Shown: positions 43,738-53,746, counted from the first letter of the stretch. The stretch is 64,000 bases of DNA from Halococcoides cellulosivorans (GCF_003058365.1 NZ_CP028858.1:1550001-1614000); one strand, 5' to 3'. The notes: generated from the sequence alone by a model not told the origin. Made by a program: numbers and translations.

Positions 43738-44733
43738 TCAGGCGGCACTCGACTCGACGGCCGATCCGGCGGCCTCATCGTAGGCCCGCCGATAGGCCTG
43801 GAGTTTGCGATAGAGAAGGGCGACGAAGATCCCGTCGTACACCAGGACGAACCCCGCGTACGCGAGGAGTGGTGGCGTTCCGCTGACGAGGCTGTACAGC
43901 GTCGGGACGATCGAGACGAGGACGTTGTAGCCCGCGTGGATCAGCGCGGCGATGAGGAGGCCCTTGAGGACGATCGGGCCCGCACGATCGGGGTTGAACT
44001 TCGCCAATCCGAGGTAGTAGCCCGCGAACGCCGCGTAGATGACGTGGCCCGGACCGGCGAGCGCGCGGACGAACGCGATCGACCCGCCCGATCCGATCAG
44101 CGCGAGTGGTGAGTCGACGCCGGTCTCGCCGGCGATGTAGATGGCGTTCTCGATGGTCGCGAATCCCAGGCCGGCGGCGGCACCGTACACTGCGCCGTCG
44201 ACGACGGCGTCGAACCGATCGGACCGATAGGCGAACACGCGGATGGCGAGGAGTTTCACGCCCTCCTCGACGGGTCCGACCACGAGCACGAACATGAGTC
44301 CCATGGCGATCGGCGCGAGCAGGTCCGGCAACGGGGCGACGAAGAGGCCCTCGACCACCGAGTTGACGACACCCGCAAAGCCCGCGAACAGGCCTCCGAG
44401 CACGACGGTCGCGACCAGCAGGCCGAGCGGTTCGGGCGTGGTCACGTCGAGATGGTGGACGTACCACGCGAGCGCGAGCGTGGGCACCACCGAGAGCGCG
44501 ACGAACACGCCGACGACTGGCTGGGCGAGTGTCCCGCCGAGGCCGGCGAGAAACACCTGGCCCAGCAAGATCGCGAGCGCGAGCGCGACGACCACCGCTC
44601 GGCCGGCCGCGAGCCCGCCACGATAGAGCGCGACGATGACGCGATCGACGATCGACCGGGGCTCCCAGGTCGCGATGCCCTGCAGGTCTCGCCGCCCGTC
44701 GGCCATCCGCTGGATCGGATCGCGCTCGGACAC
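43738..44733 (-). CDS. PrsW-family intramembrane metalloprotease
   Basis: About 331 residues from GTG 44733, with an ATG nine codons later as alternative. It has eight or nine membrane helices and the family's metal motifs: EEGVK (PVEEGVKLLAIR), ENAIY, and two His helices (HVIYAAFAGYY and ALIHAGYN). PrsW proteases cleave membrane-bound substrates such as anti-sigma factors in bacteria. The haloarchaeal substrate is unknown. It is divergent from the HTH gene at 44817. Confidence 0.92.
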   Translation of the reverse strand: MSERDPIQRMADGRRDLQGIATWEPRSIVDRVIVALYRGGLAAGRAVVVALALAILLGQVFLAGLGGTLAQPVVGVFVALSVVPTLALAWYVHHLDVTTPEPLGLLVATVVLGGLFAGFAGVVNSVVEGLFVAPLPDLLAPIAMGLMFVLVVGPVEEGVKLLAIRVFAYRSDRFDAVVDGAVYGAAAGLGFATIENAIYIAGETGVDSPLALIGSGGSIAFVRALAGPGHVIYAAFAGYYLGLAKFNPDRAGPIVLKGLLIAALIHAGYNVLVSIVPTLYSLVSGTPPLLAYAGFVLVYDGIFVALLYRKLQAYRRAYDEAAGSAVESSAA

Positions 44734-44816
44734 GCGCGACCGTCTGAGGGCCAGACACCTCAACGTACTGGTCGACGTATCGGATCATTTAAGCGCCGGC
44801 TGGAACTGCTCTCGAT

Positions 44817-45584
44817 ATGGTCGAGGTGCTGGAGGACAAGCGCACTGCGACGACGTTGCGCGTCCTGGTCGAAATCGCGGAGCGCCAGCCAGCGGTCTCA
44901 CAGAGTGAGATCGCAGACGCCGTCGGCGTCACCAACCAGGCCATCAGCGAGTACATCCAGGACCTCATCGAGGACGGCTACGTCACGAGCGAGGCCCGGT
45001 CGCGCTACCGGATCACCAACGAGGGTGTCGATTGGCTCTACCGGACGGTCCGGGAGATGCAGGTGTTCAGCGAGCACGTCACCGACGACCTGCTCGGCGG
45101 ACCCCCCGAGGACGCGGCGATCGCCGCCGCCGACCTCGCGGCGGGCGAGACGGTCACGCTCCGGATGGTCGACGGGTTGCCATACGCCGATCCCGACGCC
45201 GAGGGCGCGGCGACCGGCGAGACGACCAGGGCGGCGGCCGCGGGCGAGGCCGTCGGCGTCACGGGCTTCGAGGGCGTGATCGAACTCGATCCCGGACACG
45301 TCACCGTCCGGCAGGTCCCGCCCGTGCGTGTCGACGAATCGGTCGATACCGACGCGCTCGCGACGGCGGCCACCGACGCGGATCTCGTCGTCGCGGCAGG
45401 CGTCGAGGCCGTCGTCGCACTCCGATCTGCCGAGATCGAACCGGCGGTGTACGTCGCCGGCGGTGCGGTCGCCGCCGCGGCCGCCGAACGCGGCCTGGAC
45501 GTCCTCGTCGTCGCGACCCGTGACGCCGTGGGGCGCGTGACTGATCCGCTGCGCGACCGGGCGGTCAGCTACGACGTTGCGTAG
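44817..45584 (+). CDS. Winged-HTH regulator with ligand-binding-like C-terminal domain
   Basis: 255 residues. An N-terminal MarR/IclR-like winged helix (about 10-75; VSQSEIADAVGVTNQAISEYIQDL) is followed by an Ala/Val/Asp-rich alpha/beta domain (about 95-250), reminiscent of haloarchaeal DUF7839 regulators. The C-terminal region ends with LDVLVVATRDAVGRVTDPL, possibly a small-molecule site. A CATTTAAG element (44786-44793) lies about 28 nt upstream. Regulated genes are unknown. Confidence 0.85.
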   Translation: MVEVLEDKRTATTLRVLVEIAERQPAVSQSEIADAVGVTNQAISEYIQDLIEDGYVTSEARSRYRITNEGVDWLYRTVREMQVFSEHVTDDLLGGPPEDAAIAAADLAAGETVTLRMVDGLPYADPDAEGAATGETTRAAAAGEAVGVTGFEGVIELDPGHVTVRQVPPVRVDESVDTDALATAATDADLVVAAGVEAVVALRSAEIEPAVYVAGGAVAAAAAERGLDVLVVATRDAVGRVTDPLRDRAVSYDVA

Positions 45585-45631
45585 TGCCGGAAACGCCGTT
45601 GTTTTATTGGGGGGCGCGTTATTCTGGCTCC

Positions 45632-46684
45632 ATGACCCCCGAATCGTCCGACCGGTCGTCGGGCGACCTCGCACGCTCCGGGACGGCGCTGAAACACGAT
45701 CGAGAGTGGGATTACGAACTCGATCGGATCGTCAACGCCGCCCGAGAACGCGAGGCCGACGCCGTCGGCTTGCAGTTTCCCGAAGGATTGAAACGCCGTG
45801 CGCCGGACGTCGCCAGCGCGCTCCGCGATCGGCTCTCGGAGACACGCATCGTCCTCTCCGGCGAGCCCTGTTATGGGGCCTGTGACCTGGATCTGCACCT
45901 GATGCGCAACGCGGACATCCTGGTGCACTTCGGGCATAGCCCGATGAAAGAGCAGAAAAACGTGCTCTACGTTCCGCTGTACTCGAATGTCGACCCCTCG
46001 CCCATCGTCGATCGCGCGATCGAGGAACTGCTCGATCCGCCGCGTGAGGACCCCGACTGTGGCCTGGTGACGACCGCTCAGCACCTCAATCACCTGGAGG
46101 AGATCCGCGAGCAACTCGAAGCGGCCGGCTACGAGGTCCACACCCGCAAGGGCGACGATCGACTCACCCACGAGGGTCAGGTGCTCGGCTGTAACTACGA
46201 GAGCGCGAACATGGACGTCGAGCAGATCCTTTATGTCGGTGGCGGGAAGTTCCACCCGCTCGGCCTCGCCCTCGATCACCCCGAGAAGCGCGTCGTCATC
46301 GCTGATCCCGTGAACAACGCGCTCAACGTCGCTGACACCGAACGCTTCATCAAACAGCGCTACGGTGCGATCCACCGCGCGATGGACGCCGAGACCTGGG
46401 GCGTGATCGTCTCGACGAAAGTCGGCCAGCGCCGTCCGGAGATCGCGACCGACATCGTCGAATCGAATCCGATGGCCGTCGAGATCACGATGGACGAGAT
46501 CGATCCCGGCCGTCTGCGAAACTTCGGGCTCGACGCGTACGTCAACACCGCTTGCCCGCGGGTCGCGACCGACGACGGCGCGGAGTTCAACGTGCCCGTG
46601 CTCACCCCGCCGGAGTACGAGATCGCCGTCGGCAATCGCGATCTCGAAGACCTCGAATTCGATTCGTTCCACGGCACCTGGTAG
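45632..46684 (+). CDS. dph2: Diphthamide biosynthesis enzyme Dph2
   Basis: A 350-residue non-canonical radical-SAM enzyme that transfers a 3-amino-3-carboxypropyl group to a histidine of elongation factor 2. Cluster ligands are Cys80 (GEPCYGAC), Cys187 (VLGCNYE) and Cys308 (NTACPR), matching the archaeal enzyme; Cys84 is extra. The ATG at 45632 lies about 27 nt after a TGTTTTATTG element, suggesting a leaderless mRNA. Confidence 0.95.
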   Translation: MTPESSDRSSGDLARSGTALKHDREWDYELDRIVNAAREREADAVGLQFPEGLKRRAPDVASALRDRLSETRIVLSGEPCYGACDLDLHLMRNADILVHFGHSPMKEQKNVLYVPLYSNVDPSPIVDRAIEELLDPPREDPDCGLVTTAQHLNHLEEIREQLEAAGYEVHTRKGDDRLTHEGQVLGCNYESANMDVEQILYVGGGKFHPLGLALDHPEKRVVIADPVNNALNVADTERFIKQRYGAIHRAMDAETWGVIVSTKVGQRRPEIATDIVESNPMAVEITMDEIDPGRLRNFGLDAYVNTACPRVATDDGAEFNVPVLTPPEYEIAVGNRDLEDLEFDSFHGTW

Positions 46685-46762
46685 CGTCCACGGCACCGGC
46701 GACCGTTCAGCGCCCCCGAGAGCGACCGAGTCCTTTTCGAGGCCGGCCGGCTCACTCCGCGT

Positions 46763-47383
46763 ATGAGCGACCGGCGGCGTCTCGCCCGACGATTGAGCGC
46801 GTGTGAGCCGTTCGACGAGCCACGCGTCGATCTCGAACAGTACCCGACGCCGGCGGAGATCGCGGCAGAACTCGTCCACACCGCGGCGCTCCAGGGCGAT
46901 CTCGCCGGTCGGACGGTGGTCGACCTGGGGACCGGGACGGGCGTGCTCGCCCTCGGCGCGGCGACGCGCGGGCCCGATCGCGTGATCGGCGTCGATCGCG
47001 ATCGGGCGGCCCTCTCGATCGCCCGCGAGAACGCGACCCGCGTCGATCCCGAATCACCGGTCCACTGGGTCCAGGGTGACGCGCGCCGCCCGGGACTGCG
47101 CGGGCCGGCGACGGTGCTCTCGAACCCACCGTTCGGTGCGCAAGCGGGCGCCGAACACGCCGATCGGGAGTTTCTGGCGACTGCAGCGTCCATCGCGACC
47201 GTCTCGTATTCGATCCACAACGCGGGCAGCGAGTCGTTCGTCCACTCCTTTGTCGACGATCACGGCGGTCGGGTGACGCACGCCTGGGAGACGGCGTTCC
47301 CGATCGATCGGCAGTTCGCATTTCACGAGGCCGATCGCCACGAGATCGACGTGGAGATCTATCGTATCGCGTGGACTGACTGA
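46763..47383 (+). CDS. METTL5-like RNA N6-adenine methyltransferase
   Basis: A 206-residue Rossmann methyltransferase with SAM motif DLGTGTGVLALGA and the catalytic NPPFGAQ of N6-adenine methylases. Eukaryotic METTL5 methylates one adenine in small-subunit rRNA; archaeal homologues probably act on rRNA too. The 3' end overlaps the convergent rhomboid gene by 25 bp. Confidence 0.9.
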   Translation: MSDRRRLARRLSACEPFDEPRVDLEQYPTPAEIAAELVHTAALQGDLAGRTVVDLGTGTGVLALGAATRGPDRVIGVDRDRAALSIARENATRVDPESPVHWVQGDARRPGLRGPATVLSNPPFGAQAGAEHADREFLATAASIATVSYSIHNAGSESFVHSFVDDHGGRVTHAWETAFPIDRQFAFHEADRHEIDVEIYRIAWTD

Positions 47384-49092
47384 TCGACGCCCAGCGTCAC
47401 GACGTGGTCGTCGGTGTCGAGCGTGGCCCCGATTCGGCTGGCGATGCGCACCCGCGTTTCCGCGTGACTGGCGTACAGGGCGCCGTCGGTGTGGTGGATC
47501 GTGAGTCCGCCCACGGTCGTCCGTTCGCCGGGCCAGGGCACGCGGCCCCGCGAACTGCCGTTCGGGCCGTCGACGACGAGCGCGAACCGACCGCCGGTGG
47601 GTTCGATCGTGACCTCGCGGGCGGCGACGCTCAGATTCGCCGTCGTCGCGGTGGATTCGTAGACCCGGTGGCGTTCTCCACCGTCGGGGTGCAGGTCGAC
47701 GGCGTACACAGTTCCGTTGTCCGGGACGGCCCACCCGCGACGGCGGACGTCGATCGTCCGTCGCCAGTCCGGGCCGCCGATCACGACGTTCGCATTGTTC
47801 GACCGCTCCAGCCGACCGGTCGGGACGGCGACCGTCCAGATCGACCGCTCCTGGCTGGTGACGATCACCCCGCTGGCCTCGAAGTTCCAGGAGAGCGACT
47901 CGTTGGGGACGACCCCGTCGAACACCGAGACCTGCCGTGTTTCGCGGTCCTCGTCGTAGCCGACCCGGTAGTCCGCGATCTCGACGGCTCGATCGGGGCC
48001 GGGATCGTCGACGGTCTGGAGGTTGACCGTGACGGCGACGGCGCCGGTGACCGCGAGCACGCCCACGAGCACGGTGATCGCCGTCCCACGCGTCGGAATC
48101 CCCCAGTCGAGACGATCGAGTGGCGTGCCGTCGAGTGCGCGCCCGATCGGGTCGTCGAAGATCGCACCCCGTCCGGTCGCCGCGGCGGTGACGACCGTCG
48201 CGAGCGCGAGGATCCCGACCGCACCGGCGGCCCGAAACAGGTAGTAGCCGCCATCGCCGGCCCAGAAGACCGCCCAGAGGCTCTGCTCCAGGGCGAACCC
48301 GAGCGTTCCCGCCCAGATCCACGCCGCCGAGAGCGTCCAGTCCCGCCGCCAGGCGAGTACCAGCCCCGCCAGGACGCCGAGCCCGAACCCGAACAGGTGG
48401 CCCTGGACGGCGACGCCGGCCCACCACGGTGTCGAGGAGGTCACAGCGGGCGTGGCGAAGGCGATCGGTTCGACGAGCGCGGTGTACGCCAGTCTGACGC
48501 CGGTACCGAGAACGATCGCGACGAGCGTCGCGAGTGGATGGCGGAGCACGGCGACGCCGGCGAACGCGAACACGACGCCCGAGAACCCGATCACGGGCCC
48601 CCAGGCGAACGCCGCAGTCAACACGGCCCCGATCAGGGCCACGACCGGTACGGCCGCGATCCGGACGGTCGGCCGGTCGCGCCAGCGACCGAACGCCGAT
48701 CGACCCCGCCCTGGTGGGAAGTGGCCCCACGCGAACTCGGCGATCGGGGCGAACGTGAGCGTCGCGATCAGGTTCCCGAGAAGGTGTCCCGAGGAGGCGT
48801 GTGAGAGGCCGCTCGCGAGGATCCCGAGCGGGTACTGATACGACCAGGCGCGATAGGGGATGACCAGCGGGTCGCCCCAGTGATCCAGGCCACCCTGAGC
48901 GGTCAGGTAGACCGTCCCGACGAGGGCGACCGTCAGGACGGTGCCCCACGGCACGCCGACGAGGAACCGACCGCGAAGTCGACTCCCGACCGCCTCGGGC
49001 AGGTCGACCAGTCGCCAGGCGATTGTAGCGACGACAGTCGCTGACACGACGAACCCGATCTGGTGGACCGGGAGCGAGACCGACTCGAACAC
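47359..49092 (-). CDS. Rhomboid intramembrane serine protease with large C-terminal extension
   Basis: 577 residues starting at GTG 49092, about 27 nt after a TATA-like element (CCGATAAG). The rhomboid core (about 80-260) has HASSGHLLGN, the catalytic Ser171 in GFSG and His232 in VQGHLFGFGLG. Further membrane helices follow up to about 350, then a 200-residue soluble beta-rich domain probably outside the membrane. Substrate unknown. The long extension is longer than in simple rhomboids. Confidence 0.92.
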   Translation of the reverse strand: MFESVSLPVHQIGFVVSATVVATIAWRLVDLPEAVGSRLRGRFLVGVPWGTVLTVALVGTVYLTAQGGLDHWGDPLVIPYRAWSYQYPLGILASGLSHASSGHLLGNLIATLTFAPIAEFAWGHFPPGRGRSAFGRWRDRPTVRIAAVPVVALIGAVLTAAFAWGPVIGFSGVVFAFAGVAVLRHPLATLVAIVLGTGVRLAYTALVEPIAFATPAVTSSTPWWAGVAVQGHLFGFGLGVLAGLVLAWRRDWTLSAAWIWAGTLGFALEQSLWAVFWAGDGGYYLFRAAGAVGILALATVVTAAATGRGAIFDDPIGRALDGTPLDRLDWGIPTRGTAITVLVGVLAVTGAVAVTVNLQTVDDPGPDRAVEIADYRVGYDEDRETRQVSVFDGVVPNESLSWNFEASGVIVTSQERSIWTVAVPTGRLERSNNANVVIGGPDWRRTIDVRRRGWAVPDNGTVYAVDLHPDGGERHRVYESTATTANLSVAAREVTIEPTGGRFALVVDGPNGSSRGRVPWPGERTTVGGLTIHHTDGALYASHAETRVRIASRIGATLDTDDHVVTLGVDQSVHAIR

Positions 49093-49173
49093 GGTCGGCC
49101 CTCCGGGTGGGTGGGGCTTATCGGTGTCGACGGCCCGTCAGTTTTTCGAGGGCGCGTCGCAAAGACCCACTCG

Positions 49174-49500
49174 ATGGGGATTCGGCCACCGCAAAGCGAC
49201 GGGGTCGGTGATCCCGACACCGTCGAGTTCGGCATCGTCGCGTTCGACGGCCTGCTCTCAGAGGCAGACCTGACGTTTCCGACCGATCGCGACCAGGTGC
49301 GGGCCACACTCGCCGGTCGGTCGATCGCCGTCGATCCCGCCGGTCGCGAAGTTCCCGTCGACGACGTGCTCGCGGACCTGGACGACCGAACCTACGAATC
49401 CGAGGGCGATCTCAAAAACGCGCTCCACCCGATCTTCGAACAGCGTCGAGAGGAGGGCGTCGACCTCCTCGCGCGAGTGCGGTCCTGGCTGGGGCTCTGA
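49174..49500 (+). CDS. DUF5789-like small acidic protein
   Basis: A 108-residue soluble protein with the haloarchaeal DUF5789 pattern (LTFPTDRDQVRATLAG, a DDVLADL segment and a C-terminal amphipathic helix). Function unknown. The ATG at 49174 follows a T-rich TATA-like element about 28 nt upstream. It lies alone between the rhomboid and Ski2 genes. Confidence 0.75.
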   Translation: MGIRPPQSDGVGDPDTVEFGIVAFDGLLSEADLTFPTDRDQVRATLAGRSIAVDPAGREVPVDDVLADLDDRTYESEGDLKNALHPIFEQRREEGVDLLARVRSWLGL

Positions 49501-49563
49501 TCATGGATTGGGCTCTGAGTTGCGGTCGCCGTAGAGCGACAGCGGACAGCGGCGCCGCGTGCG

Positions 49564-51588
49564 CTACAGGTCGTCCTCGCGGAGTTCGATGTCGGCCACG
49601 ATCGCGTCCGGCGGTTTGCCCTTCCGTGCGCCGTCGAGCATGAGAAAGGCCTCCTCGGGGGTGAGGAAGTGTTCGGTGACGACACGGCCGATCGGCGTCA
49701 CCTCCAACCCGTCGATAAAGTCGTAGTCGAGCAGTTTGCCGATCGCGTGTTTGGTCGGAATTTCCCCGAGCAGCGCCTCGTTCAACTGCTTGGCGTCGGC
49801 CCCGGCGACCGCGAGGTTCGCGAGCGTCTCTTCGATCGCGGCCGGCCCGTCGTAGGGCGTCGTCACGGCGTCCATCTCGCCGGAGAGGATCTGGAAGGCG
49901 ACTTCGTCTTCGGTGCGCTCCTGGCCGCCGTGGACGACGCCGTCGGGTTCGACGAGGAGGTACACCCGCCCGCGGTCGTGGTAATCCGGCCGGCCCGCCC
50001 GGCCGAGCATCTGGTGGAACTCCTGGACGGAGAGCCACTCGATGCCCATCGCCAGCGAGTCGAAGATCACCTGCGAGGCGGGGAAATCGACCCCGGCGGC
50101 GAGCGCGGCGGTCGTGACGACGGCGGCCAGTTCCTGCTCTGCGAACTGGTTCTCGACGCGCTCGCGACGACGGTTGTCCAGGCCGGCGTGATACGGCGCC
50201 GACGCGTATTGGAGGCGGCGTGAGATTTCGTGACACCGCCGCCTGGAGTTGGTGAACACGATCGTCTGGCCGCGATAGCCCAGCGAGGATTTGCTGTCGA
50301 ACGCGCGTTCGACCAGTTTGTTCGTCACGTCGACTTTCTCGTAGGCGTCCGCGAACGTGACGTGGCGTTCGATCGGGACGGGCCGTTCCTCGAACTCGAT
50401 CGCCGTCGCGTCGAGGTGCTCGGCCAACTCTCCGGGATTGCCGACCGTCGCGGAGAGGTAGATCCACTGCGCGTCGCTCGTGACGTACTTCAGTCGGGCG
50501 ATCAGTCCGTCCAGGCGGTGGCCTCGCTCCAGTTCGCCCAGCGTGTGGACCTCGTCGATGACGACCGTCCCGATCGACCCCAGATCGCGGCCCGTCCGGA
50601 GTGCGTGATCGATGCCTTCGTAGGTCCCGACGATGACGTCGGCGCCGGGATCGAATCGGCCGTCGGCGGCGTCGGCAATCCGACTCGACCCGACCCGGAG
50701 GCTCACGTTGAGGTCGGGATAGTCCTCCTGGAAGTCCCGGTAGGTCTGATTCGCGAGTGCGACCAGCGGGACGAGAAAGAGCATCGTGCCCTCGCCGCGG
50801 AGGACGCGATCGATGCCGGCGATCTCGCCCACGAGGGTCTTTCCGGTCGCGGTCGCGCTGACGATCAACTGGTCCGCGCCGTCGAGGAGGCCATGCTCGA
50901 CGGCGAGGCTCTGGACCGGCAGCAGCGTCTCGAAGCGATCTTGCAGCGCGTCGCTCAACTCGGGATGGAGATCGAGATCAGCGACGCGGACGGGATCGAC
51001 CTGGTCGATCGTCGCCGCGATCTCGTCGACTTTCGTGAGATCGGGATCGAGCGTCCCCGAGAGCAGGCCCTTGATCCGATCGAGGTCCTGGACCTCCAGG
51101 AGGAGGTCTTCGAGGCGGTTCTTGGCTCGACTCGTGATCGATCCCGAGTACGCGACCTCGCGGTCGAGTTCCTCGCGTGCACACTGGGGACAGATCTGCT
51201 CGCCGTCGGCTTCGATCGCGGTGTCGTCGGTGATCGGAGAATACTGACCGGCGTCGGCGCAGTATCGACAGGTCCGGACGACCGTCGCGTCGAGTTGGTA
51301 GCCGTCGAACAGCGCGGCGAGTTCGCGCCGCCCGCGGGCGGAGGTCTGCTCGGAGATGCGGATCCGGTCGGCCCGACGCGCCAGGTCGACGAACTGGTCC
51401 GGCGAGCGGAGATCCTCGTCGCTGCCTCGCCGGACGCGCATTCGCGCGGGGCGAGGGCCCGCGTCGGTCGACTTGACTTCGAGTTTCCCGCCGAAGAGGC
51501 GCTCGCCGTCGCGAAGGGCTGCGATACGATAGTCCCGGCCCTCTTCGTGACAGAACAGCGTGTCCACGTCGAGGACCTGTTTCGACAC
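49564..51588 (-). CDS. Ski2/Hel308-like DEAD-box helicase with N-terminal zinc-binding domain
   Basis: 674 residues from GTG 51588, with a TATA-like CTCAAAAGG about 30 nt upstream. The N-terminal 200 residues match the haloarchaeal DUF5814 region and hold a Cys4 motif (CRYC to CPQC, about 107-138). The helicase core has ATGKT, DEVHT, a SATVGNPGEL motif III and QMLGRAGRPDYHDRG. The C-terminus resembles a winged-helix extension. It probably remodels RNA or stalled DNA; the family is common in haloarchaea and its precise role is not established. Confidence 0.92.
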   Translation of the reverse strand: MSKQVLDVDTLFCHEEGRDYRIAALRDGERLFGGKLEVKSTDAGPRPARMRVRRGSDEDLRSPDQFVDLARRADRIRISEQTSARGRRELAALFDGYQLDATVVRTCRYCADAGQYSPITDDTAIEADGEQICPQCAREELDREVAYSGSITSRAKNRLEDLLLEVQDLDRIKGLLSGTLDPDLTKVDEIAATIDQVDPVRVADLDLHPELSDALQDRFETLLPVQSLAVEHGLLDGADQLIVSATATGKTLVGEIAGIDRVLRGEGTMLFLVPLVALANQTYRDFQEDYPDLNVSLRVGSSRIADAADGRFDPGADVIVGTYEGIDHALRTGRDLGSIGTVVIDEVHTLGELERGHRLDGLIARLKYVTSDAQWIYLSATVGNPGELAEHLDATAIEFEERPVPIERHVTFADAYEKVDVTNKLVERAFDSKSSLGYRGQTIVFTNSRRRCHEISRRLQYASAPYHAGLDNRRRERVENQFAEQELAAVVTTAALAAGVDFPASQVIFDSLAMGIEWLSVQEFHQMLGRAGRPDYHDRGRVYLLVEPDGVVHGGQERTEDEVAFQILSGEMDAVTTPYDGPAAIEETLANLAVAGADAKQLNEALLGEIPTKHAIGKLLDYDFIDGLEVTPIGRVVTEHFLTPEEAFLMLDGARKGKPPDAIVADIELREDDL

Positions 51589-51645
51589 GTCGCGGCGTAC
51601 GTCGGCGGCCCTTTTGAGTGGCTCGGACCCGGCGGACGCGACCGG

Positions 51646-53556
51646 TCAGACCATCTCGAACAGCGCGAGGACGTCTTGCAGGTCAAGGATTTCGTCGTCG
51701 TCGAAGTCGAACTTCTGGGCGTTGTACTGCATCGACGGAGATTCGACGCCCCGGAACAGTTCGTTCACGTCGGGAAAATCCATCTTTCCGTTGCCGTTGA
51801 CGTCCTCGTACAGTCCGTCGCCGTCGGGGTCTGTCGGGCCGAATTCACTCGGGAACGGCACGCGGTCGTCTTCGTGCTCCGCGAGCGTGTCCTTGACGAA
51901 CTGGCCCATGTTCGGGGCTTCCCAGAGTGTCCAGGAACAGGGTAACTCCTCGCAGTTGACCGGATACTCCTCTCTGGGCGTGTCGTACCAGCTCCCGTCG
52001 GTGAGTTCGAAGTCCCCCTCGTTGATCGTGAAATCTCTCCGGAACATCGTGGGAAGCCAGCGAACGTCGGCCCCCCACGCGACCCATGAGATGCGGTCGT
52101 CGGACTCCATCGCCTCGACGAACGGTCGGCCGTAGCTCTCGACGGTGCCTTCGAGCCAGTAGCTGAGATCGACATCGAACATGCCGAGTTCGTCTTCGGT
52201 GTACTCCTCGTTTTGCCAGCCGAACTCGGTGACGGCAACCGGATGGACGTCCATCGCTTCTTGCAGGCCCTGGGTCTCGTGGTCCTCCCAACAGCCTTTG
52301 CCGATGCACTTCTCGTTGAGCCAGTTTTGCTCCTTGCTGACTCCGTGGCCCGGGTGGTTGTGATAGGTGATCGAGACGTTGTCGTCGGGGAACGCCTGCC
52401 AGTGGACGCCCTGCGCGCCCTGACACCACCCGGGTGTCCCCATCATGATGTGCGTGTCGGGGGCGTGCTCGCGAATCGTGTCGATCAGCGGCGTGACGAA
52501 GTCGTCGACGAACGTCTTCCAGAGCGGGACCACCTTGTACGCGCCGTACTCCTCGACCGGGCCCAAGATGCCGGGCGCAGCCGGTTCGTTGTACGGTTCG
52601 AAGATGACGTGGTCCATCTCTCCGTACCGATCTGCGACGACGTGCCAGAACATGAGCGCCTCGTCGCGAAGCGCCTCGTTGACCTGCCACTGGGTGTACG
52701 GCGTGTCGCCGCTCTCGACCATCCGTTCGCTGACGTACCCATCGTCCATGTTGTTCCGGAACCTCTGGTCGACGGCGAGCCAGGACGCCGGATGGTCTGT
52801 GCCGTAGAACGCGTTGTACGCCCAGTAGTTGGTGTACTCACTGTCGTACGCGAGGTGATTCTCGGCCTCGGCGTCGCCCTCAGGTCCCATCCCGGTCGGG
52901 CCACTCCCCCGACCGTCGCCTGGCGGCTGTTCGTGCCAGTGGCGATGGAAATCCACGATGCAGTAGACGCCCCGCTCTCGACAGTGTTCGACGGCGGGGT
53001 CCAGGTATTCGTCGAGATACGTGTCGAGTTGCTCCTCGGTGAACGCCGGCGGTTGCGGTGGCCGCTGGAGCCGCCGGTCCTCGTACATGAACTCGTTGGA
53101 CTCGTCCTCGACGACCTCCGGGGCGAACTCGCCCCAGGTCGGGCCCGTGTTCCCGTTGGGGTGCTCACCGATGTCGATCGGTTGGACCGGAATCCGAATG
53201 ACTCTGGGGTGCCACCCGTTCCCGTTGCTGGTGACGAGCGAGACCATCTGCTCGAAGGTCTTTCCCCGCAGGTGTTCGGTGATCGCGACGCGCTTCGGAT
53301 CCGGGACGGTCAGACCACGGATCTTGAACACCTCGCCGGTGTCCCGGCGCACGATCCGATTGTCCGCGTCGACGTCGAGTGGGGCGAACGATTCGATCCC
53401 TGGCTCTGCAAAGGAGAGTGCCGACGCAGGCCCCGTGAGCCCCCCGCCGACCGCCAGCGCTCCCGTCACGGCCCCGCTCTGTAGAAATCGCCGCCGTGAG
53501 ACCCCTGCTGTTTTTGCTCGGTGCCGGTCGCCGTCGTCTGTGTGTCCCGTCGTCAT
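51646..53556 (-). CDS. Secreted GH5 glycosidase with dockerin-like domain, copy 2
   Basis: 636 residues and the closest relative of copy 1 at 6540-8489. The Tat signal has RRRFLQSG at 21-28. The GH5 domain spans about 55-540 with acid/base Glu324 (YNEP) and nucleophile Glu444 (VTEFGW), at the same residue numbers as copy 1. The C-terminal 65 residues contain DPDGDGLYEDVNGNGKMDF and FDFDDDEILDLQDVLALFEMV. It is last of three tandem GH5 genes on the minus strand. An AT-rich element around 53610-53640 suggests an own promoter and a leader of about 50 nt. Confidence 0.92.
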   Translation of the reverse strand: MTTGHTDDGDRHRAKTAGVSRRRFLQSGAVTGALAVGGGLTGPASALSFAEPGIESFAPLDVDADNRIVRRDTGEVFKIRGLTVPDPKRVAITEHLRGKTFEQMVSLVTSNGNGWHPRVIRIPVQPIDIGEHPNGNTGPTWGEFAPEVVEDESNEFMYEDRRLQRPPQPPAFTEEQLDTYLDEYLDPAVEHCRERGVYCIVDFHRHWHEQPPGDGRGSGPTGMGPEGDAEAENHLAYDSEYTNYWAYNAFYGTDHPASWLAVDQRFRNNMDDGYVSERMVESGDTPYTQWQVNEALRDEALMFWHVVADRYGEMDHVIFEPYNEPAAPGILGPVEEYGAYKVVPLWKTFVDDFVTPLIDTIREHAPDTHIMMGTPGWCQGAQGVHWQAFPDDNVSITYHNHPGHGVSKEQNWLNEKCIGKGCWEDHETQGLQEAMDVHPVAVTEFGWQNEEYTEDELGMFDVDLSYWLEGTVESYGRPFVEAMESDDRISWVAWGADVRWLPTMFRRDFTINEGDFELTDGSWYDTPREEYPVNCEELPCSWTLWEAPNMGQFVKDTLAEHEDDRVPFPSEFGPTDPDGDGLYEDVNGNGKMDFPDVNELFRGVESPSMQYNAQKFDFDDDEILDLQDVLALFEMV

Positions 53557-53746
53557 GATGATCCCCTGGAGCGGAGCCCCCGACCACCACCGGTCGTGGA
53601 CGTTATCTCAATATTCAAACTGAAAACAAATAATATTTTGGGATCGCTTCGTCGTGACCAACTCGCTCGGGCCAGTGTCGTCATCGGGGAACCCCCCCCC
53701 CTCCCCGACACCCACAGTTGTCGGCGTGGTGTGTCCTCCGTCGCGG
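53557..53746. other. Intergenic region between GH5 copies 2 and 3
   Basis: About 190 bp. It holds the AT-rich promoter region of copy 2 (near 53605-53640) and a 9-C run (53693-53701). No gene. Confidence 0.6.
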
